Assembly (NCBI RefSeq): GCF_003999255.1
Contig: NZ_CP034791.1
Coordinates: 949,001 to 1,013,000, forward strand
Length of the DNA stretch: 64,000 nucleotides
Source: Caldicellulosiruptor changbaiensis
GTDB taxonomy: Bacteria; Bacillota; Thermoanaerobacteria; Caldicellulosiruptorales; Caldicellulosiruptoraceae
Reading direction: 5' to 3'
Translations under genes and position numbers: made by a program
Part shown: positions 52,757 through 63,069 of the stretch, piece after piece
Numbering within the stretch: position 1 is the stretch's first letter
Layout of the letters: every line of letters begins with the position of its first letter
Notes under the pieces: generated by a model
Told to the model about the DNA's origin: nothing
Seen by the model: only the letters and a program-made list of their open reading frames with translations
Database searches by the model: none

Positions 52757-52985
52757 CTACTTAAAAAGCTTGCGATGAGGCAAAAGGTTGCTGCAAAGGT
52801 AAAGGACTTTGCAGGGAATTTTTGCTGAGTATGTCTTGTCCTTTGAGACGGGCGACACGGGGAAGGTATGAAAGAATATTTCATGCCCGGTGTTTTTATG
52901 CCCGAAGATGGAAAACTCCGGGTATTTTTATATAAAAAGTTCTGACACACACGGCTAAGTTGCCAAGTTCCCCTGTCGCAGATAA
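52757..52985 (+). ncRNA. Structured leader of the S10 ribosomal operon
   Basis: CTGCAAAG...CTTTGCAG (52791-52814) forms one hairpin. GCGACACGGGGAA (52852-52864) pairs with TTCCCCTGTCGC (52968-52979), enclosing about 100 nt in which ATGCCCGG, ATGCCCG and CTCCGGGTAT can pair in alternative ways (52883-52925). The position before rpsJ suggests a ribosomal-protein autoregulatory leader. Function inferred; the 331-bp gap has no gene. Confidence 0.55.
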
Positions 52986-53019
52986 AATAAAATAACACTA
53001 TTTTTAAGGAGGGGAATAC

Positions 53020-53340
53020 ATGTCAAAGGCACAAAGAATGCGAATCAAGTTAAAATCGTTTGATTACAAGCTTTTAGATCAGTCAGCAAGGAAGATTGTT
53101 GAGACAGCAAAGAGTACAGGTGCAGAGGTATCAGGACCAGTACCACTGCCAACAGACAGAGAGGTAATTACAATTATCAGGGCACCACACAAGTATAAGG
53201 ATTCGCGTGAACAATTTGAAATCAAAACTCACAAAAGACTTATTGACATTATCAAGCCCACACAGAAAACAGTCGATGCACTTATGAGAGTTGAACTTCC
53301 TGCAGGTGTTGACATCGAGATTAAGCTAAAGGAGGTGTAA
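53020..53340 (+). CDS. rpsJ: Ribosomal protein S10
   Basis: A 106-residue small-subunit protein and transcription antitermination partner (NusE). It shows [20 protein letters not shown] and [24 protein letters not shown] and ends in a short extension. AAGGAGGGG precedes the ATG. First gene of the S10 operon, 4 nt before rplC. The structured leader upstream probably controls it. Confidence 0.97.
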   Translation: MSKAQRMRIKLKSFDYKLLDQSARKIVETAKSTGAEVSGPVPLPTDREVITIIRAPHKYKDSREQFEIKTHKRLIDIIKPTQKTVDALMRVELPAGVDIEIKLKEV

Positions 53341-53344
53341 GCAC

Positions 53345-53977
53345 ATGACAAAGGGTATACTTGGCAAAAAAATAGGTATGACACAGGTTTTTGATGAGGC
53401 AGGGAAGGTAATACCTGTCACAGTAATTGAAGCAGGGCCATGTGTTGTTGTTCAAAAAAAGACAGTTGAAAAAGATGGTTATGCAGCTATTCAAGTGGGT
53501 TTTGAGGATATAAAAGAAACCAAACTAAACAAGCCTTTAAGAGGTCATTTTGCAAAACACGGTGTAAAGCCAAAGAGATATTTGAGAGAATTGAGGCTAA
53601 AAGATGCAGATAAATATGAAGTTGGGCAAGAGATAAGGGTTGACATCTTTTCACCTGGCGAAAGAGTAGATGTAACTGGTATTTCAAAAGCTAAAGGATT
53701 CCAAGGTGTTATCAAAAGACATGGTCAGCAAAGAGGTCCTATGAGCCACGGTTCTATGTATCACAGAAGAGTTGGTTCAATGGGTTCTAATACATTCCCT
53801 GCAAGAACATTCCCAGGTAAAAAGATGCCTGGTAGAATGGGTGGTCAGAGAGTGACAGTTTTGAACTTGCAGGTTGTAAGGGTTGACCCAGAAAGAAACC
53901 TGCTTCTTGTAAAGGGAAGTGTTCCAGGAAATAAGAATTCACTTTTAATAATCCGAGACTCAGTTAAGAGCAAATAA
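53345..53977 (+). CDS. rplC: Ribosomal protein L3
   Basis: A 210-residue early-assembly protein of the 50S subunit. Typical segments are [30 protein letters not shown] and [13 protein letters not shown]. Starts 4 nt after rpsJ stop with AAGGAGGTGTAAGC as Shine-Dalgarno. Normal length. Confidence 0.97.
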   Translation: MTKGILGKKIGMTQVFDEAGKVIPVTVIEAGPCVVVQKKTVEKDGYAAIQVGFEDIKETKLNKPLRGHFAKHGVKPKRYLRELRLKDADKYEVGQEIRVDIFSPGERVDVTGISKAKGFQGVIKRHGQQRGPMSHGSMYHRRVGSMGSNTFPARTFPGKKMPGRMGGQRVTVLNLQVVRVDPERNLLLVKGSVPGNKNSLLIIRDSVKSK

Positions 53978-54006
53978 GCTTTAAGTTTTAGGAAGGAGGA
54001 AAAAGA

Positions 54007-54633
54007 ATGCCAAAGGTTCCGGTTTACAATATAGAAGGGCAACAGATTGGTGAGATTGAGCTTAATGACTCAATCTTCAATGTTCCTATAAATACTCATG
54101 TTTTGCACCAAGCTGTTGTTGCACATCTTGCAAACAGACGTCAGGGGACATTTGCTGCAAAGACAAGAGCAGAAGTCCGTGGTGGTGGTAGAAAGCCATG
54201 GAGGCAGAAAGGAACAGGTAGAGCAAGACAAGGTTCTATCAGAGCTCCCACATGGAGAAAAGGTGGCGTTGTATTTGCAAAAAAACCAAGAGATTTTTCA
54301 ATAGACCTTCCAAAGAAAGTAAGAAGACTTGCTTTAAAATGTGCACTGTCTTCCAAAGTCAAAGAGAACAATCTCATTGTGCTTGACAAATGGGATATGA
54401 ACCAGTATAGAACAAAAGAGGTAATCAGGGTTTTAAAGAATTTAGGGCTTGAGAATGAAAAAGCCTTGATAGTAATTCCTGAAAGGAATGAATATTTACA
54501 AAAGTCAACAAAGAACATTCCGGAAGTAAAGACATTGCAAGTAGGAAACTTGAATGTGTTTGATATACTAAAATATGACAAGTTTATTATCCTCCAGGAC
54601 GCTGTAAAGAAAGTAGAGGAGGTGTACGCATAA
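54007..54633 (+). CDS. rplD: Ribosomal protein L4
   Basis: A 208-residue 50S protein that lines the exit tunnel and in some bacteria represses its own operon. [19 protein letters not shown] is the conserved extended loop. AGGAAGGAGG precedes the ATG. It is a candidate ligand for the operon leader, by analogy with E. coli L4 only. rplW starts 1 nt after the stop. Confidence 0.97.
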   Translation: MPKVPVYNIEGQQIGEIELNDSIFNVPINTHVLHQAVVAHLANRRQGTFAAKTRAEVRGGGRKPWRQKGTGRARQGSIRAPTWRKGGVVFAKKPRDFSIDLPKKVRRLALKCALSSKVKENNLIVLDKWDMNQYRTKEVIRVLKNLGLENEKALIVIPERNEYLQKSTKNIPEVKTLQVGNLNVFDILKYDKFIILQDAVKKVEEVYA

Positions 54634-54634
54634 T

Positions 54635-54925
54635 ATGTTGCCAGAAGAGATAATTAAAAGGCCAATAATAACAGAAAAGAGCATGAGCATGATTCCACAG
54701 AAAAAATACACATTTGAAGTTGATAGAAGAGCTAACAAAATTGAGATAAAGAAAGCTGTTGAGCAGCTGTTTGGCGTTGAGGTTGAAAAGGTTTGGACAA
54801 TGAATGTAAAACCAAAGAGAAAGAGAGTAGGAAGATTTGAAGGAAGAACAAAGGCATGGAAAAAGGCCATTGTTAAACTCACAGACAAGAGCAAGACAAT
54901 AGAGTTCTTTGACAGCTTAATCTAA
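54635..54925 (+). CDS. rplW: Ribosomal protein L23
   Basis: A 96-residue 50S protein at the tunnel exit, docking site for trigger factor and [17 protein letters not shown] at the N-terminus and [16 protein letters not shown] are diagnostic. The ribosome binding site GTAGAGGAGGTG lies in the end of rplD, indicating coupling. Confidence 0.97.
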   Translation: MLPEEIIKRPIITEKSMSMIPQKKYTFEVDRRANKIEIKKAVEQLFGVEVEKVWTMNVKPKRKRVGRFEGRTKAWKKAIVKLTDKSKTIEFFDSLI

Positions 54926-54959
54926 TTGAGCATAAATGCTAATAAGGAGGGGAAAAAAG

Positions 54960-55790
54960 GTGGGTATAATAGTCTACAAGCCTACATCGCCAGGCCGCAG
55001 AAATGCATCAGTTTTGAACTATAAAGAGATCATTACAAAGACAGAGCCTGAAAAATCCTTAGTATTTACAGAAAAGAAATGGGCAGGAAGAAACAATCAA
55101 GGAAGAATTACTGTTCGTCATAGAGGTGGCGGACATAAGAAAAAGATAAGAATTGTTGACTTTAAAAGGGATAAGGATGGTATTCCTGCAAAGGTTGAGG
55201 CTATCGAGTACGACCCAAACAGAACAGCATTTTTGGCACTCTTATGTTATGCAGATGGTGAAAGAAGATATATCTTAGCACCTGAGGGCTTAAAAGTTGG
55301 AGATACTGTTATGTCAGGTCCTGATGCAGATATTAAAGTTGGTAATGCTTTGCCACTTAAATATATTCCTGTTGGTACAATGATACACAACATTGAGCTA
55401 TATCCCGGCAGAGGCGGTCAGCTTGTGAAAAGTGCAGGTGCAGTTGCACAGCTCATGGCAAAGGAAGGCAAATATGCTCTTATCAGACTTCCATCTGGTG
55501 AACTCAGATATGTAAGCCAAGAGTGCAGAGCTACAATAGGTCAGGTTGGAAACTTAGACCATGAGAATGTCAGAATAGGAAAAGCTGGACGTAAAAGATG
55601 GATGGGTATCAGACCAACAGTTAGAGGTTCTGCAATGAACCCTGTTGACCATCCACACGGCGGTGGTGAAGGTAAAGCACCAATTGGTCATCCAGGGCCA
55701 CTTACACCGTGGGGCAAACCAACATTGGGTTACAAGACAAGAAAGAAGAATAAACCATCAGACAAATTCATTGTCAAGAGAAGAAAATAA
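54960..55790 (+). CDS. rplB: Ribosomal protein L2
   Basis: A 276-residue 50S protein needed for subunit joining and peptidyl transfer. [20 protein letters not shown] and [20 protein letters not shown] carry the conserved His/Gly loop. GTG 54960 ([13 protein letters not shown]) sits 6 nt after AAGGAGGGG; the ATG at 54936 overlaps that site and is rejected. It is normally followed directly by rpsS; here an IS110-type element intervenes. Confidence 0.96.
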   Translation: MGIIVYKPTSPGRRNASVLNYKEIITKTEPEKSLVFTEKKWAGRNNQGRITVRHRGGGHKKKIRIVDFKRDKDGIPAKVEAIEYDPNRTAFLALLCYADGERRYILAPEGLKVGDTVMSGPDADIKVGNALPLKYIPVGTMIHNIELYPGRGGQLVKSAGAVAQLMAKEGKYALIRLPSGELRYVSQECRATIGQVGNLDHENVRIGKAGRKRWMGIRPTVRGSAMNPVDHPHGGGEGKAPIGHPGPLTPWGKPTLGYKTRKKNKPSDKFIVKRRK

Positions 55791-55984
55791 TATAAAAGCA
55801 GCTTTATAAGTGAGACCAGCTAATTAAAGTCAAGAGTTTTTTAAAAAATTTTTGATAACATTTTATGGTAGAAAATTCTTTTAAAAGGGTATAAGAAGGT
55901 AAGCCATCCATTAGAAGTTGACATAACATATGGAGGCTGAGCACATATTATGGTTAACTAATGTTTCATTAATAAAACAACTAT

Positions 55985-57277
55985 TTATACGCAATAAACA
56001 GCAGTGTTATTAAAGCATCTTCGAATATGTTCCTCAGGAGTTCTAAGTTCAAAAGGTTTTTTATCACGCATAACAGCAAAGATGATACAAATAATTTTTC
56101 TCATAACAGCGCCTAATGCAACTTTTTTAGGCTTTTGTTGGCATTTTTTCTGATAGTATTCGAATAGCACAGGATTACAAGGCTTAGAATCTCTTTTGGT
56201 TCTGATATTAGCAAGAGCAATTGTAAATAAGATTCTTCGCAAGATTTTAGAGCCACGTTTAGACATTTTGTTTTTTGTGCCAACAAATTGTCCCGATTGA
56301 TTTACGGAAGGATCAATGCCAAAGAAGGCAACAAGTTTATTGGGTTTTGAAAATTTTTCGAAATCACCTATTTCAGCAAGGATAGTTGCAGCGGATAGAA
56401 AACCTATGCCGGGGATAGATTGAAGAAGGTTAATATTTTCGGATATTGAAGGCTGAGTCTGTGAAGACTGCTGAACAAGTTGATTTATGGATTCAAAAAT
56501 TTTGTCGATGTTTTGCTGTAAAGTTAAGACCATGTTAATATAGACTTTAAGCATAGTAACATTTGCCAAGTTGGAGATAGAAAAAGACTTAAATTCTTTA
56601 GCTTTTGCAATGAGTAGTTCGTATTTTTCTTTAGCCCATTGGTAGCTTTTTTTAGAAGTTTGCTGAATGATGGAAATAAGTTTTTCGGTGTCAGCGCCCA
56701 AGATATCGTTTGGAGTGGGGTAGTTTTCAAGTATAGCCAAAGATGTTTTAGAGCAAATGTCAGGGAAGACCTCTTTGAAATTGAGCATAATTTGGTCGAC
56801 GACAGAAGTAAGTCTATATTTGTAAGAGGTTAACTCATCGCTGAGGTTGTAATACTGACGGCATAGGTTTTTCAAGCACTCAAGGATTTCAGATGAAGGT
56901 TGTGCTGTAGTAGAGTTAGTAAGTCTGAAAGTTAAGGCAATCCACAGGGCATCAATTTTATCATTTTTTACTTTTCTAACTCCCGCATTTTTGATAGAAT
57001 TAGATTGGATGGGGTTGATAATTGCAACATCCCAGCCATTAGAAGTAAAGAAGCGGGAGAGGATTTTGTGGTAATGCCCTGTGGCTTCCATGACGATGGT
57101 AGGGCGAGCCGCGAAATCCTCTTCAACTTTTTTAAGGATTTCGATAGCCCTATCAAAGTCAGAGGGATTGTTGTGATGGATAGTCAAGCGAGCGATTATT
57201 TCATTTGTAGGAGAGATAACCACCATTTCGCTGAAATATTTAGAGACATCAATCCCGGCAATAGGTTTTAAGTTCAT
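55985..57277 (-). CDS. IS110-family DEDD transposase
   Basis: A 430-residue recombinase. The RuvC-like domain has AGIDVSKYFSE (Asp), VMEATGHYHKI (Glu) and NDKIDALWIA (Asp). The C-terminal Tnp_20 domain has LLQSIPGIGFLSAATILAEI, KLVAFFGIDPSVNQSG and KMSKRGSKILRRILF with the catalytic Ser. The start ATG (complement 57275-57277) follows GGAGG. The frame is intact. It belongs to a different subgroup from the transposase at 27271 and runs against ribosomal transcription. Confidence 0.93.
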   Translation of the reverse strand: MNLKPIAGIDVSKYFSEMVVISPTNEIIARLTIHHNNPSDFDRAIEILKKVEEDFAARPTIVMEATGHYHKILSRFFTSNGWDVAIINPIQSNSIKNAGVRKVKNDKIDALWIALTFRLTNSTTAQPSSEILECLKNLCRQYYNLSDELTSYKYRLTSVVDQIMLNFKEVFPDICSKTSLAILENYPTPNDILGADTEKLISIIQQTSKKSYQWAKEKYELLIAKAKEFKSFSISNLANVTMLKVYINMVLTLQQNIDKIFESINQLVQQSSQTQPSISENINLLQSIPGIGFLSAATILAEIGDFEKFSKPNKLVAFFGIDPSVNQSGQFVGTKNKMSKRGSKILRRILFTIALANIRTKRDSKPCNPVLFEYYQKKCQQKPKKVALGAVMRKIICIIFAVMRDKKPFELRTPEEHIRRCFNNTAVYCV

Positions 57278-57330
57278 GGCGTAAGACCTCCTCGTAAGTA
57301 GTTTTAAAATTGAATTAGGGCATGAGTTTT

Positions 57331-57700
57331 CCATTCCGAGCGAAGGTAAGTATACAACCTTGCAAGTGATACGAGGAACCAGCTTTAATTAGGTTTTAAG
57401 CTGGCCTCAACCAGCCAAATAGTTTAGACTTACCTGGAATGGAATAATAGTCTCGTTTGCGGGTAAGCGGGATTTAAAAATCCGCACCCAGGGGGGTAAG
57501 GACATTAAATTCCATGCCCAGATAGAAAGAATTATATCAAAGTTAGCAAGGCTGGCAAGAGGCCAGCGTTAAAGATAGTGTTTAAAAAGTGGCTAAAGAT
57601 TAGAAGCCACAAGCAGCGAGAAGTGATTTTGCGCTGCTTTCCTCTCAAAGAGGATGGATTAGAAATGTTATTTTAGTCGATGCGTCTTAAAATCTTATGT
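57331..57700 (-). ncRNA. Candidate bridge RNA region of the IS110-type element
   Basis: The non-coding region upstream of the transposase has CCATTCC...AGGTAAGT (57331-57351) pairing with ACTTACCTGGAATGG (57428-57442), GCGGGATTT/AAATCC-GC near 57468-57494, GCTGGC/GCCAGC near 57551-57569 and AGCAGCG/CGCTGCT (57614-57640). Such density of stems fits the bridge RNA of IS110-like elements, located 5' of the transposase. RNA ends and guide loops are not assigned. Confidence 0.45.
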
Positions 57701-57779
57701 TAACCGAAACTTTGGTTGTTATTTTATTGGAATTTTTTTGATGTGTCTTACGAAAATAATTATACAAGGAGGGATAAGC

Positions 57780-58064
57780 GTGGGCAGATCTTTAAAAAAA
57801 GGTCCTTATTGTGACCCAAAGCTTTTAAAAAAGATTGAAAAACTAAACCAGAACAATGAGAAAAAGGTTATCAAGACATGGTCTCGAAGGTCAACAATTT
57901 TGCCTCAGATGGTGGGTCATACAATAGCTGTCTATGATGGAAGAAAGCATGTGCCTGTGTATATAACAGAAGAGATGGTTGGACATAAGCTTGGCGAGTT
58001 TGCTCCAACAAGAACATTCAAAGGACATGGGCATCACACAGAAAGGTCAACTGCGCTGAAATAA
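57780..58064 (+). CDS. rpsS: Ribosomal protein S19
   Basis: A 94-residue 30S protein of the head domain. [39 protein letters not shown] and [12 protein letters not shown] are standard. GTG 57780 follows AAGGAGGG; upstream in-frame ATGs lie in the IS-derived flank and are rejected. It is cut off from the original operon promoter by the IS110-type element, so it needs readthrough or a local promoter. Confidence 0.96.
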   Translation: MGRSLKKGPYCDPKLLKKIEKLNQNNEKKVIKTWSRRSTILPQMVGHTIAVYDGRKHVPVYITEEMVGHKLGEFAPTRTFKGHGHHTERSTALK

Positions 58065-58120
58065 AAATTATTGTGGTTTTAGGATTTTAGTGTTCAATTG
58101 TTAGAAGGGAGGAGAAGCTT

Positions 58121-58489
58121 GTGGAAAAGGCTGTAAATACAAATACTGAAGTGAAAAAGGCAACAGCTACCTTGCGCTATGCAATGATATCGCCACGAAA
58201 GGTCAGAATAGTTATTGATCTTATCAGAAATAAACCTGTTCAAGAAGCTTTGAATATATTGAAATTTATACCAAAAAGAGGTGCAAGGTTTGTTGAAAAG
58301 CTCCTAAAGTCAGCGATTGCTAATGCAGAAAATAACCATAACATGAATGTTGATAAACTCTATATAGCAGAGATTTATGCAAACGGTGGACCTATGCTAA
58401 AAAGAATAAGACCGAGAGCACAAGGAAGAGCCTTCTTGATTAGAAAAAGAACAAGCCATATTACAGTTGTACTCAAAGAAAGAGAGTAA
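58121..58489 (+). CDS. rplV: Ribosomal protein L22
   Basis: A 122-residue 50S protein whose hairpin reaches the exit tunnel (macrolide-related position). ISPRKVRIVIDLIRNKPVQE and RIRPRAQGRAFLIRKRTSHI are diagnostic. GTG start after AAGGGAGGAGAAGC. Downstream of rpsS in the conserved order. Confidence 0.96.
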   Translation: MEKAVNTNTEVKKATATLRYAMISPRKVRIVIDLIRNKPVQEALNILKFIPKRGARFVEKLLKSAIANAENNHNMNVDKLYIAEIYANGGPMLKRIRPRAQGRAFLIRKRTSHITVVLKERE

Positions 58490-58511
58490 CTTTTGATAAG
58501 GAGGGAAATAA

Positions 58512-59180
58512 ATGGGTCAAAAGGTTCATCCAAAGGGGTTTAGGCTTGGGATTATCAAGGACTGGGATTCAAGATGGTTTGCAAATGACAAAGATTTTGA
58601 AAAGTATTTACTTGAAGACTACAAAATCAGACGTCATATTAAGGAAAAACTCTACAATGCAGGAATTTCAAGAATTGAGATAGAAAGAGCTGCAAAGAGA
58701 ATAAAGGTTATAATTCATACAGCAAAACCGGGGATTGTTATAGGAAGAGCAGGTTCTGGTGTTGAGGCTTTGAGAAAAGAGCTTGAAAAGATTACAGGTG
58801 GAAAGACAATCTCAGTTGATATAAAGGAGATTAAGGTACCAGAGCTTGATGCACAGCTTGTTGCAGAGAATATTGCTGCTCAGCTTGAAAAGAGAGTTTC
58901 ATTCAGAAAGGCTATGAAACAAGCAATGGCAAGAGCACTTAGAAGCGGTGCAAAAGGTATCAAGACGATGGTATCTGGCCGACTTGGCGGTGCTGACATT
59001 GCAAGAACTGAGTGGTATAAGGAAGGGAGAATTCCTCTCCAGACTTTAAGGGCAGACATTGACTATGGATTTGCAGAGGCTCATACCACATACGGAAGAA
59101 TTGGTGTTAAAACGTGGATATATAAAGGCGATGTGTTGCCGCAAAAAGGAGCAGCTGCTGAAAAAGGAGGAGATAAATAA
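58512..59180 (+). CDS. rpsC: Ribosomal protein S3
   Basis: A 222-residue 30S protein with KH domain ([20 protein letters not shown]) and conserved C-terminal part ([20 protein letters not shown]). AAGGAGGG precedes ATG. The stop TAA overlaps the ATG of rplP (TAATG), so translation is coupled. Confidence 0.97.
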   Translation: MGQKVHPKGFRLGIIKDWDSRWFANDKDFEKYLLEDYKIRRHIKEKLYNAGISRIEIERAAKRIKVIIHTAKPGIVIGRAGSGVEALRKELEKITGGKTISVDIKEIKVPELDAQLVAENIAAQLEKRVSFRKAMKQAMARALRSGAKGIKTMVSGRLGGADIARTEWYKEGRIPLQTLRADIDYGFAEAHTTYGRIGVKTWIYKGDVLPQKGAAAEKGGDK

Positions 59181-59623
59181 TGCTTATGCCAAAGCGTGTC
59201 AAGTACAGAAAACAACAGCGTGGCAGAATGAAAGGAAAAGCAACAAGAGGCAACTTTGTTGCATATGGTGATTTTGGTATTATGGCATTAGAGCCAGGTT
59301 GGATTACGAGCAATCAGATTGAGGCTGCCAGAGTAGCTATTGCAAGACATATAAAAAGAGGCGGTAAGGTTTGGATAAAGATATTTCCTGACAAGCCTGT
59401 GACGAGAAAACCTGCAGAGACACGAATGGGTTCTGGTAAAGGTTCGCCTGAGTACTGGGTTGCAGTAGTAAAACCAGGAAGAGTTATGTTTGAGGTGGGC
59501 GGTGTTGATGAAGAGGTTGCAAAAGAGGCTTTAAGACTTGCTATCCATAAACTGCCAATAAAGTGTAAGATAGTTTCAAGACAAGATGTGGAAATGGGTG
59601 GTGAGGTAAATGAAGGCGTCTAA
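59180..59623 (+). CDS. rplP: Ribosomal protein L16
   Basis: A 147-residue 50S protein near the A-site t[23 protein letters not shown] and [18 protein letters not shown] are diagnostic. Start overlaps the rpsC stop, and its end overlaps the rpmC start by 14 bp. Confidence 0.97.
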   Translation: MLMPKRVKYRKQQRGRMKGKATRGNFVAYGDFGIMALEPGWITSNQIEAARVAIARHIKRGGKVWIKIFPDKPVTRKPAETRMGSGKGSPEYWVAVVKPGRVMFEVGGVDEEVAKEALRLAIHKLPIKCKIVSRQDVEMGGEVNEGV

Positions 59624-59828
59624 GATTCGTGAGATGACAAATCAAGAGCTTCACAATGAGCTAAAGAAGTTGAAAAATGAACTTTTTAACTTGAGATTTC
59701 AGCTTGCAACAAACCAGCTTGAAAATCCAATGAGAATTAGAGAGGTTAAAAGAACAATTGCAAGAATAAAGACAATCCTAAGAGAAAGAGAACTTGAACA
59801 ACAGAAGGCAAATAAAAATGCAAAATAA
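59610..59828 (+). CDS. rpmC: Ribosomal protein L29
   Basis: A 72-residue helical-hairpin 50S protein at the tunnel exit. [20 protein letters not shown] and [20 protein letters not shown] are typical. Overlaps rplP by 14 bp; ribosome binding site GGGTGGTGAGG is inside rplP. Confidence 0.96.
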   Translation: MKASKIREMTNQELHNELKKLKNELFNLRFQLATNQLENPMRIREVKRTIARIKTILRERELEQQKANKNAK

Positions 59829-59853
59829 AGTAGGTTCTAAGGAGGGAATTTAA

Positions 59854-60114
59854 GTGGAGCAAAAAAGAGGTATGAGAAAGACAAGAATTGGTGTTGTTGT
59901 TAGCGATAAAATGGACAAAACCGTTGTAGTTGCAGTAGAAACTTTGGTACAGCATCCTCTTTATAAAAAGACTATAAAAAGAACAACTAAATTTAAAGCT
60001 CATGATGAGAACAACGAATGCAGAGTTGGTGACAAGGTTTTGATAATGGAGACAAGACCACTTTCTAAAGAAAAGAGATGGAGAGTTGTGCAGATTTTAG
60101 AAAGAGCAAAATAA
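59854..60114 (+). CDS. rpsQ: Ribosomal protein S17
   Basis: An 86-residue OB-fold 30S protein: [56 protein letters not shown] start after AAGGAGGG. Regular length and position. Confidence 0.97.
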   Translation: MEQKRGMRKTRIGVVVSDKMDKTVVVAVETLVQHPLYKKTIKRTTKFKAHDENNECRVGDKVLIMETRPLSKEKRWRVVQILERAK

Positions 60115-60156
60115 TTAAAACCAAACCTTAGGTTTTAAAAGGAGGGAAATTGAGTA

Positions 60157-60525
60157 ATGATTCAACCACAATCAAGGTTAAAGGTTGCAGATAACACTGG
60201 CGCAAAAGAGGTTATGTGTATAAGAGTGCTTGGTGGTTCAAATAGAAAATTTGCTAACATAGGTGATATCATAGTTTGTTCTGTTAAAGATGCAACACCA
60301 GGTGGCGTTGTTAAAAAAGGTGATGTTGTAAAAGCTGTAATTGTCAGAACAAGAAAAGGTATCAGAAGAGAAGATGGGACTTACATCAGGTTTGACGACA
60401 ATGCAGCAGTTTTGATAAGAGAGGACAAAACACCAAGAGGTACACGTATATTTGGACCTGTTGCAAGAGAGCTCAGAGACAAAGATTTCATGAAGATTGT
60501 TTCTCTTGCACCAGAAGTTCTATAA
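60157..60525 (+). CDS. rplN: Ribosomal protein L14
   Basis: A 122-residue 50S interface protein, docking site for Rsf[20 protein letters not shown] and [20 protein letters not shown] are the signature. AAAGGAGGG precedes ATG. Normal length. Confidence 0.98.
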   Translation: MIQPQSRLKVADNTGAKEVMCIRVLGGSNRKFANIGDIIVCSVKDATPGGVVKKGDVVKAVIVRTRKGIRREDGTYIRFDDNAAVLIREDKTPRGTRIFGPVARELRDKDFMKIVSLAPEVL

Positions 60526-60545
60526 GCTTTTAAGGAGGGAAAGCC

Positions 60546-60878
60546 ATGCCAAACAAGGTTCATGTAAAAAAAGGGGATACAGTTGTAGTAATTTCAGGCA
60601 AGTACAAAGGAAAACAGGGTAAAGTTCTTACTGTTTTACCAAAAGACAAAAAAGTCGTTGTTGAGGGTGTTAATATTGTTAAGAAGCATGTAAAGCCAAA
60701 TCCTAAGATGCCGCAAGGTGGTATTATTACTCAAGAAGCACCAATTTGGGCATGTAAGGTAATGCTTGTATGTCCAAAGTGCAACAAACCAACACGCATA
60801 GGTCACAGGTTCATCCAAGAGGGAGAAGAAGAAAAGAAAGTTAGAACATGTAAAAAATGTGGTGAGATTATAGATTAA
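60546..60878 (+). CDS. rplX: Ribosomal protein L24
   Basis: A 110-residue 50S assembly initiator with KOW motif ([18 protein letters not shown]). It has a C-terminal CPKC...CKKCG zinc-knuckle pair, a feature of some Firmicutes. AAGGAGGG precedes ATG. Confidence 0.97.
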   Translation: MPNKVHVKKGDTVVVISGKYKGKQGKVLTVLPKDKKVVVEGVNIVKKHVKPNPKMPQGGIITQEAPIWACKVMLVCPKCNKPTRIGHRFIQEGEEEKKVRTCKKCGEIID

Positions 60879-60905
60879 TAGCCAAAGTGAGGGGAGGTAA
60901 CATTT

Positions 60906-61448
60906 ATGGCACCAAGGCTTAAAGAAAAGTACTACAAAGAAGTTGTTCCTGCGATGATGCAGAAGTTTGGATACAAGAATGTTATGCAAGTGCCAAGGCT
61001 TGGCAAGATTGTAGTAAATATTGGACTTGGCGAGGGCAAGGACAATCCAAAAGCATTAGAAGCAGCTGTGAACGATCTGATGGCAATTACTGGTCAAAAA
61101 CCGATTGTCACTCGAGCAAAGAAGTCTATTGCAAACTTCAAATTGAGAAAAGGGATGCCAATAGGTTGTATGGTGACATTAAGAGGAGATAGAATGTATG
61201 AATTTTTAGATAAAATGATAAACCTTGCATTGCCAAGGGTGAGAGACTTTAGAGGCGTGTCTGACAAATCATTTGACGGAAGAGGAAACTATTCAATAGG
61301 TTTTAAAGAACAGCTTGTTTTCCCTGAAATTGATTATGATAAGGTTGATAAGATTAGAGGGCTTGAGGTAACAATTGTCACCTCGGCAAAGACTGATGAA
61401 GAAGCAAAAGAGCTTTTAAGACTTTTAGGTATGCCATTTGCAAGCTAA
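60906..61448 (+). CDS. rplE: Ribosomal protein L5
   Basis: A 180-residue 50S protein binding 5S r[43 protein letters not shown] and [19 protein letters not shown] are diagnostic. GAGGGGAGG precedes ATG. Confidence 0.98.
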   Translation: MAPRLKEKYYKEVVPAMMQKFGYKNVMQVPRLGKIVVNIGLGEGKDNPKALEAAVNDLMAITGQKPIVTRAKKSIANFKLRKGMPIGCMVTLRGDRMYEFLDKMINLALPRVRDFRGVSDKSFDGRGNYSIGFKEQLVFPEIDYDKVDKIRGLEVTIVTSAKTDEEAKELLRLLGMPFAS

Positions 61449-61474
61449 CTTTTAAAAGATAAGGAGGGTAATTA

Positions 61475-61660
61475 ATGGCAAGAAAGGCGCTGATTATAAA
61501 ACAACAAAGGCCTCAGAAATTTTCAACAAGGTATTACAATAGATGCAAAATTTGTGGGAGACCAAGAGCGTATTTGAGAAAGTTCGGCGTTTGCAGACTT
61601 TGTTTTAGAAAGCTTGCTCATAATGGAGAGATACCGGGTGTTAAGAAAGCGAGCTGGTAA
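61475..61660 (+). CDS. rpsN: Ribosomal protein S14, zinc-binding (type Z)
   Basis: A 61-residue short S14 with zinc ribbon [10 protein letters not shown] and CRLCFRK (C+ form). Typical of Firmicutes and thermophiles. AAGGAGGG precedes ATG. Confidence 0.97.
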
Positions 61661-61686
61661 TTTTTAATTCGGAAGGAGGTAATAAA

Positions 61687-62085
61687 ATGTATGTAATAGA
61701 CCCAATTGCAGATATGCTCACACGTATTAGAAACGCGAATAATGCTCGCCATGAAGTTGTTGATATTCCAGCATCAAAGATGAAAAAGGCTATTGCTCAG
61801 ATTTTGTTAGAAGAAGGTTTTATAAAAGAATATGAGATTATTGACGATGGAAAAAATGGAATTATAAGAATAAAATTGAAATATGGTCCTAACAAGGAAA
61901 GAGCAATCACAGGTCTAAAGAGAATTTCAAAACCCGGAAGAAGAGTATATGCAGGTAAAGATGAGCTTCCAAAAGTGTTAGGAGGACTTGGAATAGCTAT
62001 TATTTCTACATCTAAAGGCATAATGACGGATAAAAAGGCAAGAAAAGAAGGAGTTGGCGGAGAGGTTCTCTGCTACATCTGGTAA
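61687..62085 (+). CDS. rpsH: Ribosomal protein S8
   Basis: A 132-residue 30S primary binder and classic spc-operon regulator in E. coli. [20 protein letters not shown] and the C-terminal [20 protein letters not shown] are diagnostic. GGAAGGAGG precedes ATG. Confidence 0.98.
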
Positions 62086-62115
62086 TAAGACTTTATTTTT
62101 GTTGGAGGTGAAATG

Positions 62116-62664
62116 ATGTCAAGAATAGGCAAAAAACCCATTGATATACCAAGCGGTGTTGAAGTTAAAATAGATGGCAATGTCATTACAGTAAAAGGCC
62201 CAAAAGGAAGCTTGACAAAAGAGATTCATCCTGAGATGATAGTTAAGATAGAAAATAATCAGATTTTAGTGCAGAGACCTTCTGATGAAAGACACCACAA
62301 AGCACTCCATGGTCTTACAAGAACACTTATTGCTAACATGGTTGCGGGTGTTACAAAAGGGTACGAAAAGGTATTAGAAATTGTTGGAATAGGTTACAGA
62401 GCACAAAAACAGGGGAAAAAACTTATTTTGAACGTTGGTTATTCTCATCCTGTTGAGATTGAAGAGCCAGCGGGAATAACTATCGAGGTTCCTGACCAGA
62501 ACAGAATAGTGGTAAAAGGAATTGACAAGCAGCAAGTTGGCAACTTTGCTGCAAATATAAGAAAGGTACGTGAACCTGACCCATATTTGGGTAAGGGTAT
62601 TAAGTACGCAGATGAAGTATTAAGACTCAAAGAAGGAAAAGCCGGCAAAGGCGGTAAGAAATAG
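62116..62664 (+). CDS. rplF: Ribosomal protein L6
   Basis: A 182-residue 50S protein with two similar domains. [20 protein letters not shown] at the start and [20 protein letters not shown] near the end are diagnostic. ATG 62116 is chosen over the adjacent ATG 62113; both follow TGGAGGTGAA. Confidence 0.96.
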   Translation: MSRIGKKPIDIPSGVEVKIDGNVITVKGPKGSLTKEIHPEMIVKIENNQILVQRPSDERHHKALHGLTRTLIANMVAGVTKGYEKVLEIVGIGYRAQKQGKKLILNVGYSHPVEIEEPAGITIEVPDQNRIVVKGIDKQQVGNFAANIRKVREPDPYLGKGIKYADEVLRLKEGKAGKGGKK

Positions 62665-62680
62665 AGGGGAGTGATTGGGC

Positions 62681-63049
62681 TTGTATAAAAAGGTGAATCG
62701 TAATGAAAAAAGGCTAATACGTCACAAAAGAATTAGAAAAAAGGTTTTTGGCACAGCTGAAAGACCTCGTCTTTGTGTCTACAAGAGCTTGAAATATATA
62801 TATGCCCAGATAATTGACGATGAGAAAGGTCACACCTTAGTTGCAGCATCATCACTTGAACCAGAGATTAAGTCAAGATTGACATCTACAAAATCTATCG
62901 AGGCAGCACAGTATATTGGAAGAGTTATTGCAGAGAGGGCAAAAGAAAAGGGAATAACAAAGGTTGTATTTGACAGAGGCGGTTACCCATATCATGGAAG
63001 AGTAAAGGCATTAGCTGATGCCGCAAGAGAAGCTGGTCTTGAGTTTTAA
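62681..63049 (+). CDS. rplR: Ribosomal protein L18
   Basis: A 122-residue 50S protein contacting 5S r[40 protein letters not shown] and [20 protein letters not shown] are diagnostic. TTG 62681 lies 10 nt after GAGGGGAG; TTG 62675 is an alternative two codons upstream. Confidence 0.95.
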   Translation: MYKKVNRNEKRLIRHKRIRKKVFGTAERPRLCVYKSLKYIYAQIIDDEKGHTLVAASSLEPEIKSRLTSTKSIEAAQYIGRVIAERAKEKGITKVVFDRGGYPYHGRVKALADAAREAGLEF

Positions 63050-63069
63050 TTTTGAAGGAGGGATAGAGC

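Larger units (their letters stand above)
55850..57700 (-). mobile_element. IS110-type element inside the S10 operon (borders approximate)
   Basis: A DEDD transposase gene on the minus strand with a long upstream non-coding region (57278-57700), the IS110-like layout. It fills most of the roughly 2-kb gap between rplB and rpsS. Exact ends are not defined, since this family leaves no long target duplication. The 55791-55984 stretch contains no gene. Confidence 0.75.

Noticed and set aside
54141..54581. 146-codon minus-strand frame inside rplD
   Set aside because: Antisense to a certain ribosomal gene, no signal for translation, hydrophobic low-complexity product typical of shadow frames.
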